A stretch of DNA of 64,000 bases, taken from positions 558,001 through 622,000 of the forward strand of contig NZ_JALPSC010000001.1 of NCBI RefSeq assembly GCF_023217965.1, read 5' to 3'. The notes beneath the pieces were generated by a model that did no database searches, had not been told where the DNA came from, and worked only from the letters and a program-made list of their open reading frames with translations. Made by a program: the position numbers and the translations under genes. The DNA is from Prevotella sp. E13-27. Its GTDB lineage: Bacteria > Bacteroidota > Bacteroidia > Bacteroidales > Bacteroidaceae. Shown here piece after piece: positions 1-8,986 of this stretch (positions are counted from its first letter, which is position 1; every line of letters begins with the position of its first letter).

Positions 1-7
1 GAACAAG

Positions 8-47
8 AAAAAATGGGGACGTAATTTGACAAACATCCCCATTTTTT
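8..47 (-). terminator. Intrinsic terminator after the PL11 gene
   Basis: A 12-bp perfect inverted repeat (AAAAAATGGGGA at 8-19, TCCCCATTTTTT at 36-47) encloses a 16-base loop. Read on the minus strand it gives a G/C-containing hairpin ending in a run of six T, right after the stop codon at 70. The A/T arms make it usable in both directions. Confidence 0.8.
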
Positions 48-69
48 GCTACTGAGCCTATAAAAAGCT

Positions 70-3000
70 CTATCTAACCACGATTTTTGATATTTCCGAG
101 CGATAGCCGTCACGCATACGGACTATATAGGTACCTGAGCAGAGTGTTGTTCCTTGAGCGGTGAGCAGCTTGGAGATGTTCTGCTTCTGCGCCTTCAGCG
201 AAGCCACCTTCACGCCATTGGCGGTGAACACCTCACAGTCCACGACAGCAGTGCTCTTAATTGCACCAATGCCTGAAATATCATCTGTCACTCGGAGCAC
301 ACCGTTTTTCTCAGTCAGTCCAGTAGCATCCCAATAGAGACCATCGGGAAGTGCTGGCAAATCCAACTTGGGAGTACCGCTAAATGTTCTCTCAACAGTC
401 CACAGTTGGAAGGAATCGTCCTTCTTCGGTGTGTAGCCTCCAACGAAGGTCACCTTCACCGTTCCATTCATGGTAAGGCTACCCACGGTGAGTTTCGAAC
501 AGCTGGTGCTGCCAATAAGGAAGTTTGCTGTGCCACCATTATTAACGGTTATCATTCCGAGCGCGCCAGTCTTCATCTCACCAGGTGTCTCCTCATCGAA
601 GAAAGAAGCACAGGGAATGATTTCGCCACCGCTCTCTACTCGCAGCGTAGAGAACATGGCCTGACCAACAATCCTTCCGGTGCCTTTCACTGTCGTGGTG
701 TTAGCGCCGTTGAGGAAGTTCTCTACGAGGACATCCCAGAACGTTACGGTACCCTCCTCCACTGTCAGTGCACCATTTATCTTGCCTAATGTCGTGATAA
801 CCAAACGACCTGTACCGCGCTTTGTCAGTGGTGAAGTGCTCTTTGCAATGGTGTTGCCATAAGGATCGGTACGAGCAGAAGTAACACCAATCTCAGTGTT
901 CAGATAGAGGTCTTTATCTTTGGTATCGATAATCCACTGACCAGAACCGGTTAGCGTACCTTCGCCTTCCACTCCACCGAGGATGATGTTCTTGCCTTCA
1001 TTGCTCACGCGTACATCTTTTTGAACGCTGAGTGTTGCGTTGGGCAGACCATTGGTGTTGCGGAATGCCCAGACGGGATCATAGCTCTTCTTGTTCTGAC
1101 GGTTATCCTTGTAAGCCTTAACGGTGCCTGTGAACTGGCTCCAGTCGCCATCGAAATAGCAACGTACACCGCCAGTATATACATTGAAAGTGCCCTCGCC
1201 AGTGAGCGTACCGGTATAGGTAGAGCGGTAACCTGCCTTCAGTGTGCCGCTCTTTCCCTTCGGCACTACGAAGTTGGCTTTATTGTTGATGTTAGAGCTT
1301 TCATTGTTAGCTGCCACAAGAGTACCATTCTGGAACTCCACTGTAGCGGGAAGCTGTTCAGTACTATTATATTCCACATCAGCCACTGTTCCGCCTTTTA
1401 TGAGAAGAGTACTGAAGGTGTTTGAAGCGCCAATAGTCATTGTGCCTGCGCCTGTCTTTACGACAGTAGCGCCAGTACCCTTGATGCCTTTGTTAAGAGT
1501 GAGCGTCATGTTGGTTGGCACGTCAAGAGTGGCATTACCGCTGACTGTAAACGGCTGGTCGGTGATGATGGGCTGGCTCACTGAAAGCGCTGCACCATCG
1601 TTGATAGTAATCTTCTGGCTAACGTTACCAAGAGCGCCGTAGTTGATACCTGTAACGTTGGCAAGAGCGTTGACAACGAGGGTTCCCTCATTGATGGTGG
1701 TTGCGCCGGTGCGGTTCTCGGTATTGATAGTAACCTTTGCCTTTCCGTTCTTGGTAATAGTGCCGCCACCAAGGATGCTGTCACCAGTAAGTGTATATGC
1801 AAGGGTGTTATTGTTAAAGGTGATGCTGTTTGGACTGACGGCTCCCTTAACAACAACATTGCCCGTAGCGGCATTGTCATCGAACACTATATCGTCGCCT
1901 TGAGCTGCATAGACATCCTCTTCATCTGTGTTCTTAAAGTTCTTGGTCTCAGCAAGATCCCACACATTACTTGTTGCAGTGCCATTCCAAACAACAGTGG
2001 TAGCATCACGCATGTCTTCAATAACGAGACACAGCTTGCCATCCTTGTGTTCAAGCAGGAAACGCTTGCCAGTGATGCCCTCAAGAAGGATGTCGCTGAC
2101 AGACCCCTCAACAGATGTAACAGAGCCGAGTTCATAGATTCCTGCAGAAAGATTATTCACATCGCCGCGGAATTCAAAAACAGGTGTCTTATACTTAGGG
2201 CCAAAGCTCCAGTCGCGAGTATCAACGACAAGCTTGGTTGCATTGAGCTTATCAAAAGAAGTGCCCTGAACATCAAACACTACGCGTGAGCCAAAGCCAA
2301 GTGTAAGCGTAGATGCTGTCACCTCGCCAATGGCGTCACCGCCAGGGTAGATGGTGGCATTATAGTCTGCTTTCAAGCCTGCAAGGAACTTACCGCCATT
2401 GGAAATGAGCGTAGTGTGACGGTTCATCCATACGGGACTGGACTGCATAGTTCCGTCAAAACGGAGAGTGCCGTTCCAGATATCGGTATTTCCTGTGTGC
2501 TTCTCCACGACATTGGGCAACTGAAGGATACCCTCGCCCTGCTTTACAAGGCGGGTAGCGCCAGAGAACGCGCCACCCATAAGAGTGGTGGTATAGGTAT
2601 CAACCTGACGACCTGGTGTCTTAGGAGTGCTTGCCACAGCCTGCTTTGAGCCTGTACCTTTAACCCAGGCAGGAGTATTTACAGTTAATATATAAGGTGA
2701 TGCACCATCAGCCACTGTGAAGGTTTTGCTATCATATCCACTGATGAGAAGATGATCGGTAGTGGTCTGGATGTTAGCGCCATCAGCAACCTCGGTACGC
2801 CCGCGCAGGATAAGTGGCGGCGGAGCGATGGTTATGCCTTCAAGCTCACCGAGGAAGAAGCTGGGGTGAGGAGGCTGATTATATCCCACGCACTGCCAAG
2901 CCATAGCATTACGATACTGATGGTCGTGCCAAAGTGAGTAGATACCATACTGAGTAGCAGTGGTGGTTGTAAAGATGCGGAGCGCCGAGTTATCGGCAGT

Positions 3001-4716
3001 ACGCAGAACAACTTCTTCACGCCAGTCGCCAATGATGTCGCCCTGAGCGGAGGGGTTACACTTAGAAGAGTTATTGTGAACGGCACCAGTAGAAGTCCAG
3101 ATGCGACTTCCGCCCCACTTGTAGATAGCTGCCGGACGGCCTTCGCCACCAGCGGAGTTAAGAATTTCGTCAAGCAGGTCGCCATCCCAATAGATGCGCA
3201 TGTTCAGATGAGAATAGTTGCCAGACATTGCATCGCCATTGGTATTGATAATCTTATCGGAAGAGAGGCCTATCACACCAGAAGAAACAGAACGTCCCTG
3301 TCCGCCAGGGTAGTCGTTAGAGAAGTTACCAGCCAAGCAACGACCATCGTCGCCACCATCACTCTTGCGATAGTATATCTGTCCGGTAGTAGGATTCCAG
3401 TAAGAGTTACCCTGAGAGCCTTCCTGACAGGTGAACTGCTCAAGTCCCCAACGATAGGGGTCGAGGTCGCCACAATGCTGTGCATCACCGTGTCCGAGGC
3501 CGGTGGTAGAGAGTCCGAAGCCAGTATCATCGATACACATGGAGCCAAACATAATCTCATCGCGACCGTCCATATCGACATCGGCAATCTGGAAATTATG
3601 GAAGCCATTGCCATACCAAGGTGAGTTGGAATCATAGCAGTTCCAGCGCCAGCGCTGGGTCAGTTCATGGGTTGTGGGATTGACATCAAGGGCACAGAAC
3701 TTATGACGTGTGTAAGCGCCACGACCAAGGAATATGCTGGGGTTGCGACCATCAAGATAGGGAGCGCCGAAATAGTGCTTCATCATTCGGTGACCAAGGT
3801 CACCCCAAATAGAGGCATTCTTAGCTTCGCCTGTCTCAAACTGAGGCAGAGGATAAGCCATAGGTGTCCAGTTGTCGCTGCCGTCCCATCCGTAAGGCTC
3901 GCCAGTCTCACCATTAATATATAATAGGTACTCGTTACCAATACCCATGTACTCAGGACGATCAACACTCATGCCAACAGTCATGCTACCGATATTGATA
4001 TTCTTACCTGTTGCAGTATGAATGATCATATTGTCGGAACCGCGCATAATCATCTCGGCCTTGCCATCCTGATCCCAGTCGTAGCCAATCATGTCCCACT
4101 GCTCATCTGGACCTGCCATGAGGTTTGGTCCGAGGTCAATCCACCACAGGCGTGTACCATCGGTCTTATAGCACTCATAGAGGTTGAAGTCAGTATTGTT
4201 GGACGCTTCACGCAGATTACCCTGCGAGTTGTTACGCTTCACAATGAACTCAGCCACGCCGTCGCCAGTAACATCGGCAAGCGACACATCGTTGATGGTG
4301 TAGCCGCTGGTGGTAGAGCCGCCATCGGTAGTACTGTTTCCAATAGTAGTTCCAGCACGGTTAACAACGGGCTTTAACTTAACGTCAAGATAGGCATTGC
4401 TCCAGGCCTTGACAGCAGAAGAGCGAGCTTGAGCTACGCCTTTCACCACAGGTTCTACTGAATAGACCGACGATGAGTTGCCACTGGCATCATTGAAGTT
4501 AGTCACCGTCAGGTTACTGGCAATCTTTGTATCACCACGATAGAGGTTATACTTGGTGTCGTAGTATTCTTCACCAAACATGCGCCATGACACGAAATTT
4601 CCGCTGCCATTAGGTACAGCGACAATACCACGGTCAATCTTGTCGGTCACACGCTGTGCATAGACAGAGCATACTGACATTAGTCCAAAAAAGGACAAGA
4701 GTACCAACTTCTTCAT
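70..4716 (-). CDS. Secreted rhamnogalacturonan lyase, family PL11, with beta-strand repeats and type IX-like tail
   Basis: This 1548-residue protein probably cleaves rhamnogalacturonan I, the branched backbone of pectin, outside the cell. Residues 1-20 form a signal peptide ending VCSVYAQ. Residues about 21-650 match the PL11 layout: the N-terminal segment RGIVAVPNGSGNFVSWR and several acidic propeller loops of the calcium-binding kind (DVTGDGVAEF, DWDQDGKAEM, DVDMDGRDEI, GDWREEVV). Residues about 650-1460 hold at least four glycine-rich beta repeats of the 'autotransporter-associated' type (GEGILQLPN, KNGKAKVTINT, KTGAGTMTIG, KRGTGRLVIT). The last 70 residues end SGTYIVRM...KIVVR, like a type IX secretion signal. 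PL11 enzymes are usually about 600-700 residues, so the repeats more than double the length; they may hold the enzyme off the cell surface or bind wall glycans (inference). The gene is monocistronic, between a terminator and its own promoter. PL11 assignment is firm; the tail's role is inferred. Confidence 0.9.
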   Translation of the reverse strand: MKKLVLLSFFGLMSVCSVYAQRVTDKIDRGIVAVPNGSGNFVSWRMFGEEYYDTKYNLYRGDTKIASNLTVTNFNDASGNSSSVYSVEPVVKGVAQARSSAVKAWSNAYLDVKLKPVVNRAGTTIGNSTTDGGSTTSGYTINDVSLADVTGDGVAEFIVKRNNSQGNLREASNNTDFNLYECYKTDGTRLWWIDLGPNLMAGPDEQWDMIGYDWDQDGKAEMIMRGSDNMIIHTATGKNINIGSMTVGMSVDRPEYMGIGNEYLLYINGETGEPYGWDGSDNWTPMAYPLPQFETGEAKNASIWGDLGHRMMKHYFGAPYLDGRNPSIFLGRGAYTRHKFCALDVNPTTHELTQRWRWNCYDSNSPWYGNGFHNFQIADVDMDGRDEIMFGSMCIDDTGFGLSTTGLGHGDAQHCGDLDPYRWGLEQFTCQEGSQGNSYWNPTTGQIYYRKSDGGDDGRCLAGNFSNDYPGGQGRSVSSGVIGLSSDKIINTNGDAMSGNYSHLNMRIYWDGDLLDEILNSAGGEGRPAAIYKWGGSRIWTSTGAVHNNSSKCNPSAQGDIIGDWREEVVLRTADNSALRIFTTTTATQYGIYSLWHDHQYRNAMAWQCVGYNQPPHPSFFLGELEGITIAPPPLILRGRTEVADGANIQTTTDHLLISGYDSKTFTVADGASPYILTVNTPAWVKGTGSKQAVASTPKTPGRQVDTYTTTLMGGAFSGATRLVKQGEGILQLPNVVEKHTGNTDIWNGTLRFDGTMQSSPVWMNRHTTLISNGGKFLAGLKADYNATIYPGGDAIGEVTASTLTLGFGSRVVFDVQGTSFDKLNATKLVVDTRDWSFGPKYKTPVFEFRGDVNNLSAGIYELGSVTSVEGSVSDILLEGITGKRFLLEHKDGKLCLVIEDMRDATTVVWNGTATSNVWDLAETKNFKNTDEEDVYAAQGDDIVFDDNAATGNVVVKGAVSPNSITFNNNTLAYTLTGDSILGGGTITKNGKAKVTINTENRTGATTINEGTLVVNALANVTGINYGALGNVSQKITINDGAALSVSQPIITDQPFTVSGNATLDVPTNMTLTLNKGIKGTGATVVKTGAGTMTIGASNTFSTLLIKGGTVADVEYNSTEQLPATVEFQNGTLVAANNESSNINNKANFVVPKGKSGTLKAGYRSTYTGTLTGEGTFNVYTGGVRCYFDGDWSQFTGTVKAYKDNRQNKKSYDPVWAFRNTNGLPNATLSVQKDVRVSNEGKNIILGGVEGEGTLTGSGQWIIDTKDKDLYLNTEIGVTSARTDPYGNTIAKSTSPLTKRGTGRLVITTLGKINGALTVEEGTVTFWDVLVENFLNGANTTTVKGTGRIVGQAMFSTLRVESGGEIIPCASFFDEETPGEMKTGALGMITVNNGGTANFLIGSTSCSKLTVGSLTMNGTVKVTFVGGYTPKKDDSFQLWTVERTFSGTPKLDLPALPDGLYWDATGLTEKNGVLRVTDDISGIGAIKSTAVVDCEVFTANGVKVASLKAQKQNISKLLTAQGTTLCSGTYIVRMRDGYRSEISKIVVR

Positions 4717-4763
4717 ATTGAAAATTTTTAGTAATTAGTTCGTTTGTAGATATATTTCGTTGG

Positions 4764-4798
4764 CAAAAGTACTACAAAATACTTATTACAGCGCAAAA
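4764..4798 (-). promoter_or_regulatory. Promoter of the PL11 gene
   Basis: On the minus strand TACTTTTG (4764-4771) matches the Bacteroidota -7 box TAnnTTTG, and TTTTG (4794-4798) lies 22 bases further upstream as a -33 box. The predicted start of transcription near 4758 gives a leader of about 40 bases before the ATG at 4716. Confidence 0.6.
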
Positions 4799-4870
4799 TT
4801 ATCAACTTTTAACACAGATATTGAAACAAAGACTGTCAGAAAAAGGTACTTAAACTGGCGGAAATAATTA

Positions 4871-4950
4871 AATCTGCGTCACAGATTTAATAAACTGCGT
4901 CACGGATTATATAATCTGCGACACAGATTTAATAATCCACGTCGCAGATT
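4871..4950. repeat. Four 17-bp palindromes at 21-bp period, upstream of PL11
   Basis: Units start at 4871, 4892, 4913 and 4934. Each is a variant of AATCTGCGwCgCAGATT, a near-perfect palindrome, separated by 4 A/T-rich bases. The exact 21-bp period equals two helical turns, so all copies face the same side of the DNA. The array begins 155 bases upstream of the PL11 start and lies upstream of its promoter. The same array recurs at 31788-31867. It may be a cluster of binding sites for a dimeric regulator (inference). The rest of the 302-base gap 4717-5018 shows only the promoter. Confidence 0.85.
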
Positions 4951-5018
4951 TAAAAATTTCAGTCAGCTTTACTCTCTTTGTCTGACTGAAAAGACTGGTA
5001 TTTCTGTCACTTCAGTAA

Positions 5019-5972
5019 TTATTTCCTTTTAGTCGTACTAACAAGGCGCAAAAGGAAATACATCAGGGTTCCTACAAACAGTCCGGCAATGGCGTCGATG
5101 GCATAGTGGGCCTGAATGTAGAAAGTAGCAAAGAACATCAGAACGCCAAACGGCACCAATGTCCAGAAGAAACGACGGCTGCCTGTTGCCCAGGCAAGCC
5201 ACAACAGTATTGTGGTTACGCCGACATGGCTACTGGGGAAAGCGGCAGTGGGGCGTTCACCTGCCTCGTGAGCCATGGTAAGTAGTTTATAAAAGGGCCC
5301 GTCAGCATAGCCGGGATTGGCAAGTCCTTCACTATGAGTCTCAAAGTAGTTGCCGATATTGGGGAACACGCCATTAGCTATGTTATCCATACCTGCGGCA
5401 AGATAGTAATACTGCGGACCAGCAACTGGCAGGAAGATGAAGATGACATAGAACAGGAAAAACGACGCAAGGATTATGAACGCCGTGCGTGAAAACTGTT
5501 CGTAATGATAGAAGAAATAGAACAGAGTAACTGCGACAATCATTGGGAAATAGCTGACATAACCCATGGTAAGCAGCTCACTGAACACTGGATTGGACAG
5601 CTTCTGGCTGAAGAGCAATGCTGGCTGATAGCCGAAAAGCTGCTGTTCCCACGTGGCGAAGATATGGTCAAGATTCGGTAAGATGCGGTTGAACTCAAAG
5701 GTCTCAGGATACCATACTCCAAGGAGTGACAGCTGTCCTACGACACGGAACAGCATTGTAAGACGACACGGAATCATTCGATAGACGCCCCACAGTGCTA
5801 CAAGCATCATCACAGCCTGAAAGCGCAGCGACAACATGGAAATGGGGTTCTGCAATTTCGTGTAGGTAAAGAGCATCACCAAGAGCGTGAACAGGGCGTA
5901 GGCAAGCATCACCCACTCAAAGAGCATCAAGCCTTTCACAGGCTTTTTATCAAGTGCAAATAGTTTTTTCAA
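5019..5972 (-). CDS. PAP2-family integral membrane phosphatase
   Basis: This 317-residue membrane protein has many hydrophobic helices and the PAP2 active-site pattern near the C-terminus: RPTAAFPSSHVG (acid phosphatase motifs 1-2) and, about 55 residues later, AHYAIDAIAG with the third-motif His and Asp. Members of this branch act on lipid phosphates such as phosphatidic acid or undecaprenyl pyrophosphate, or work as inositol-phosphoceramide synthase-like transferases; Bacteroidales do make sphingolipids, but the sequence alone does not choose a substrate. It is the last gene of the ispG run, 34 bases after the epimerase gene. Substrate is unknown. Confidence 0.8.
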   Translation of the reverse strand: MKKLFALDKKPVKGLMLFEWVMLAYALFTLLVMLFTYTKLQNPISMLSLRFQAVMMLVALWGVYRMIPCRLTMLFRVVGQLSLLGVWYPETFEFNRILPNLDHIFATWEQQLFGYQPALLFSQKLSNPVFSELLTMGYVSYFPMIVAVTLFYFFYHYEQFSRTAFIILASFFLFYVIFIFLPVAGPQYYYLAAGMDNIANGVFPNIGNYFETHSEGLANPGYADGPFYKLLTMAHEAGERPTAAFPSSHVGVTTILLWLAWATGSRRFFWTLVPFGVLMFFATFYIQAHYAIDAIAGLFVGTLMYFLLRLVSTTKRK

Positions 5973-6006
5973 CGTTATGTTTATATAAAAAACAACTTAA
6001 GAATAA

Positions 6007-7020
6007 TTATAGCCAGCCGTTTTCCTTATACCACTGGATGGTAAGTGGCACGCCACGCTCAAGAGGATACTCCGGATGATAGCCTAACTCATCGACAGCC
6101 GGCTTGATGTCGCAACGCCAGTTGCGCTGGCGCAGTATATGGTACTTATCATTGTTCAAGGCAGATATCTTACCTGTCATGTGACCTATCTTATCGCCAA
6201 ACCAAGTAACCACACGCAACACCCATATAGGTGCCGTGATGCGTATCCACCACGGGTTGCCGAGCTCACGGCGAATGAGGTCACTGAAAGTCGTGGACTG
6301 ATATACATGGCCGTCAGAAAGGAAGTACTTGCTCTCGGGGCGACCTTTCTCACAAGCGAGGAATACTGCCTGAACAACATCCTGAACATATACAAAGGTT
6401 ATGTCCTGACGTTTGAAACCCACGGCGAAGTCGCTATGCTGCTTGATACTCTTCGCCATCAGGAAATAATCGCGCTCACGTGGGCCATAGACGCCTGTCG
6501 GACGAAGGATGACATAGGGGAACACCTTGCCCTGGGAACGCACCTCGAGTCCTTCAGTGAACCATTTCTCTGCCTGTAGCTTGCTGCGACCATATTCAGT
6601 ATTAGGATGAGGTGTGTCGGTATCGCGAATCTCCTCATATGGCTGACTCTCGCGAATAGCGCCAAAGACGCTTAGCGAGCTTATGAACACGAACTTCTTC
6701 AGCGGCATGCCAACAGCGATGAGAGCACGCACGAGATTCTTTGTTCCACGGGTATTGATGTTATAGAAATCTTTAGAGTCAAGGCACTTGGTAACGCCTG
6801 CAGCATGTACGACATAATCAAAGTCCATGTCACGAAGTTTATCCTCCATCTGACGCTGACTGCCGAGATCAAGTTCTATGAAATTGATACGTTCATCGGT
6901 GAGAAACTGGCGCGAACTGCTACCGCGAACGGCAGCCCATGTGTCCATGCCACGGCGAAGCGCCTCTTCTACTATGAATGAGCCAATGAAACCGCTGGCT
7001 CCGGTAATTAATATCTTCAT
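6007..7020 (-). CDS. NAD(P)-dependent epimerase/dehydratase, extended SDR family
   Basis: A 337-residue cytoplasmic oxidoreductase of the extended short-chain dehydrogenase family. The Rossmann dinucleotide motif GASGFIGSF is at residues 7-15, and the catalytic Tyr-x3-Lys is in the segment TEYGRSKLQAE. Members modify nucleotide sugars or 3-beta-hydroxysteroid-like substrates; nothing here fixes the substrate. It starts 8 bases after the DUF4435 gene and is followed by the PAP2 gene, so the two may act in one lipid or surface-glycan pathway (inference). Confidence 0.85.
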   Translation of the reverse strand: MKILITGASGFIGSFIVEEALRRGMDTWAAVRGSSSRQFLTDERINFIELDLGSQRQMEDKLRDMDFDYVVHAAGVTKCLDSKDFYNINTRGTKNLVRALIAVGMPLKKFVFISSLSVFGAIRESQPYEEIRDTDTPHPNTEYGRSKLQAEKWFTEGLEVRSQGKVFPYVILRPTGVYGPRERDYFLMAKSIKQHSDFAVGFKRQDITFVYVQDVVQAVFLACEKGRPESKYFLSDGHVYQSTTFSDLIRRELGNPWWIRITAPIWVLRVVTWFGDKIGHMTGKISALNNDKYHILRQRNWRCDIKPAVDELGYHPEYPLERGVPLTIQWYKENGWL

Positions 7021-7028
7021 CTAAATAT

Positions 7029-8090
7029 TTATTCTGTTATTTGTTTATTCTCAACTTTCTGCTCACCTGTAGTACGCTCCTTTTGCGAAGAGTCCCCTAC
7101 CCCTTCCAAGTACTTCAGCACATCAGCCTGCAGACACTGAAACTGCGCAGAGAACACATAACCGGTATTTTTCTTCAGCATGGTCTTCACATCCTGTCGC
7201 GAGTTCTCATAGCATGACATCTCATTGCGCTTCTGAGTGTGATTGGCGTGCGAGTGATATATCTCGTTCTGACGCTCCTGACGGAGCATGTTGCAAACCT
7301 TGGTCAATATAGGGGACACAACGACATCGAAGAGATGGTGGCCCTGAATATAAAGATAGGTATTCTGAGGCGTAACGCCGAGAGCCATCAGCTCATCTTT
7401 AAGTTTCAGGTAAGCCTCCTTGTTCCCAGGATGCTTGCGCTGGAGCTCACGTACTTTCTGCCAAGCCTTACGACGTACATTCTGCAACGAGTCTTCAGGT
7501 TTCTGAACGGTGAAGCCTCCCGGGTCACAGATGCGACAGAAATCGGTAAGCGAGAACGACTTGTAGTTGCCGGTGCGGTAGGCCCATACAGACCACACGA
7601 AAAGTGGGAAGATGGCTTCGCTAAAAGTGGTGAAATATGCCTGAAAGTCGAAGATGCGATGATCGTTAAGCGTCACCGCCACACAGACATCATGAAGCGA
7701 AGGGGCATAGCACTGATAGTTCTCTATGGCATATACATAGGTATGGAACACATAGGGGCTATTCAGAATCTTCTGTGAACACGATGTGGCACCTTGTAAC
7801 AAATAGTCATAGTCAGCATCCACACAAGCAATCATGTCAGGGCCTGTCTGTCCCTCAATAAAATTCATGAGCACCGACTTCTTGCCACGCAACAATGTCA
7901 CCTTGGAAGGGAGCATAACCTCGAAATAGCGCGTAGAGTCTTCAAAAGAGCCGAGCACGGTACGCCAGAAATAGATATCGTCGTAGCTCTCAACATAAGC
8001 TACGATACGCCGGCGTGACGAGCGTCCCCTCATGGCATTTGCCGCCTTGAAGTAGTCACTGGTGATGTTATCACGAAGCTTGTTACTCAT
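7029..8090 (-). CDS. DUF4435 protein with TOPRIM-type acidic site
   Basis: This 353-residue protein matches DUF4435. The TOPRIM signature is visible: Glu34 in the segment YVESYDDIYFW, and Asp91/Asp93 in CVDADYDYLL. In the PARIS anti-phage system the effector AriB is a DUF4435 TOPRIM nuclease that works with the ATPase AriA. Here the gene follows an ABC-type ATPase by 21 bases, the same pairing. The long C-terminal part (about 180-353) is charged and not recognised; the last 20 residues are E/K/Q/T-rich. Nuclease activity is inferred from the motif. Its place among ispG and the epimerase may mean it is a stable core gene rather than recent cargo. Confidence 0.75.
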   Translation of the reverse strand: MSNKLRDNITSDYFKAANAMRGRSSRRRIVAYVESYDDIYFWRTVLGSFEDSTRYFEVMLPSKVTLLRGKKSVLMNFIEGQTGPDMIACVDADYDYLLQGATSCSQKILNSPYVFHTYVYAIENYQCYAPSLHDVCVAVTLNDHRIFDFQAYFTTFSEAIFPLFVWSVWAYRTGNYKSFSLTDFCRICDPGGFTVQKPEDSLQNVRRKAWQKVRELQRKHPGNKEAYLKLKDELMALGVTPQNTYLYIQGHHLFDVVVSPILTKVCNMLRQERQNEIYHSHANHTQKRNEMSCYENSRQDVKTMLKKNTGYVFSAQFQCLQADVLKYLEGVGDSSQKERTTGEQKVENKQITE

Positions 8091-8111
8091 GCCAAACTCT
8101 CATTTCTAACC

Positions 8112-8948
8112 CTACACCGTAATGTCCCCTACTTCCGTAACAGAATCGATCCAGCCGTTCATAACGACGGCAGGCGAATGGGTAGTAAGTATTATCTGCA
8201 CGTTTGGATTAAGCTCAAGGCAGAGGTCAATGAGTCTTTTCTGCCACTCTATATGGAGGCTAACCTCTGGCTCATCCATGAAGAGCACATAGGGCTGGTC
8301 ATCCTCAACAAGGACGGTGAGCAGGATTATCAGCATCTGCTTCTCACCACTCGACAGCTGATAAGGCAGGAGCATCTCACCTATCTGAGTGAAACGTATC
8401 TCGTTCTCAGTACGGACAATATGCTTGCCAGTATCGGCAAAGAGTTCATCGACAATATCCTGGAAACGCTTCTTCTTTACAGACAAGTTCTGAGCAGCAT
8501 CCATATTTCCGGCCTGAAGCTGTTCAATAATGCGATTGCCTACATTGACCTGATAATCAAGATATTTGCGTTGCAGCTGGTATAGCTGAATGTCAAGAAG
8601 AGAGCCGCCAGAGGTTGTACTAAGTGCCGTCAATGCCTGACGGATGCTGCTATCGCCCTCTGCAAGCGTGGCTGCGATATTGCTGTCAAGCGAACGGATG
8701 AGATCATAGCGAATCCAGCGGGCATCATCAGGCTCTACTTCTATGCGCACGCCCTTCAACATGTGGCTGGGGAACTCGCCTCCTGCAGACAGGCCCTTCA
8801 CCACCTTGTTAAGGATGGTACTCTTGCCTACTCCATTGATGCCACTAAGGATATTGACCTTGGGGTTCAGTTCCCATACAATATGCTTCTTGCCACTCCA
8901 AAGAGCGTCAATCTCAATCTTCTTGATATAATCAGCAAACTTCTGCAT
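8112..8948 (-). CDS. ABC/AAA-type ATPase paired with the DUF4435 protein
   Basis: A soluble ATPase of 278 residues from the chosen start at 8948 (MQKFADYIKK). An upstream in-frame ATG at 8960 would add four residues, but its codons lie in a 7-bp repeat, so the later start is preferred. Walker A GINGVGKST is at 36-44, an ABC signature is in YQLSSGEKQM, Walker B is in VLFMDEPEVSLH, and a switch His is in ILTTHSPAVV. This is the OLD/RecF-like ATPase layout with only a short insertion between the motifs. With the DUF4435 gene it resembles AriA-AriB of PARIS, though AriA proteins are usually longer. Role in defence is inference. Confidence 0.85.
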   Translation of the reverse strand: MQKFADYIKKIEIDALWSGKKHIVWELNPKVNILSGINGVGKSTILNKVVKGLSAGGEFPSHMLKGVRIEVEPDDARWIRYDLIRSLDSNIAATLAEGDSSIRQALTALSTTSGGSLLDIQLYQLQRKYLDYQVNVGNRIIEQLQAGNMDAAQNLSVKKKRFQDIVDELFADTGKHIVRTENEIRFTQIGEMLLPYQLSSGEKQMLIILLTVLVEDDQPYVLFMDEPEVSLHIEWQKRLIDLCLELNPNVQIILTTHSPAVVMNGWIDSVTEVGDITV

Positions 8949-8950
8949 CG

Positions 8951-8986
8951 CAATTCTCAATTATCAGTTCTCAACTCTCAATTCTC
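8951..8986. repeat. Heptamer repeat array between ATPase and ispG
   Basis: Five units of a 7-bp motif (CAATTCT, CAATTAT, CAGTTCT, CAACTCT, CAATTCT) fill the gap and reach into the end of ispG, where they supply its last codons and stop (Ile-Glu-Ser-stop). It is one of several copies of this family in the window, here in the opposite orientation to most of them. Confidence 0.85.

Noticed and set aside
7029..8960. Calling the ATPase/DUF4435 pair a confirmed PARIS system
   Set aside because: Only the domain pairing and motifs agree; ATPase length and the housekeeping context differ.
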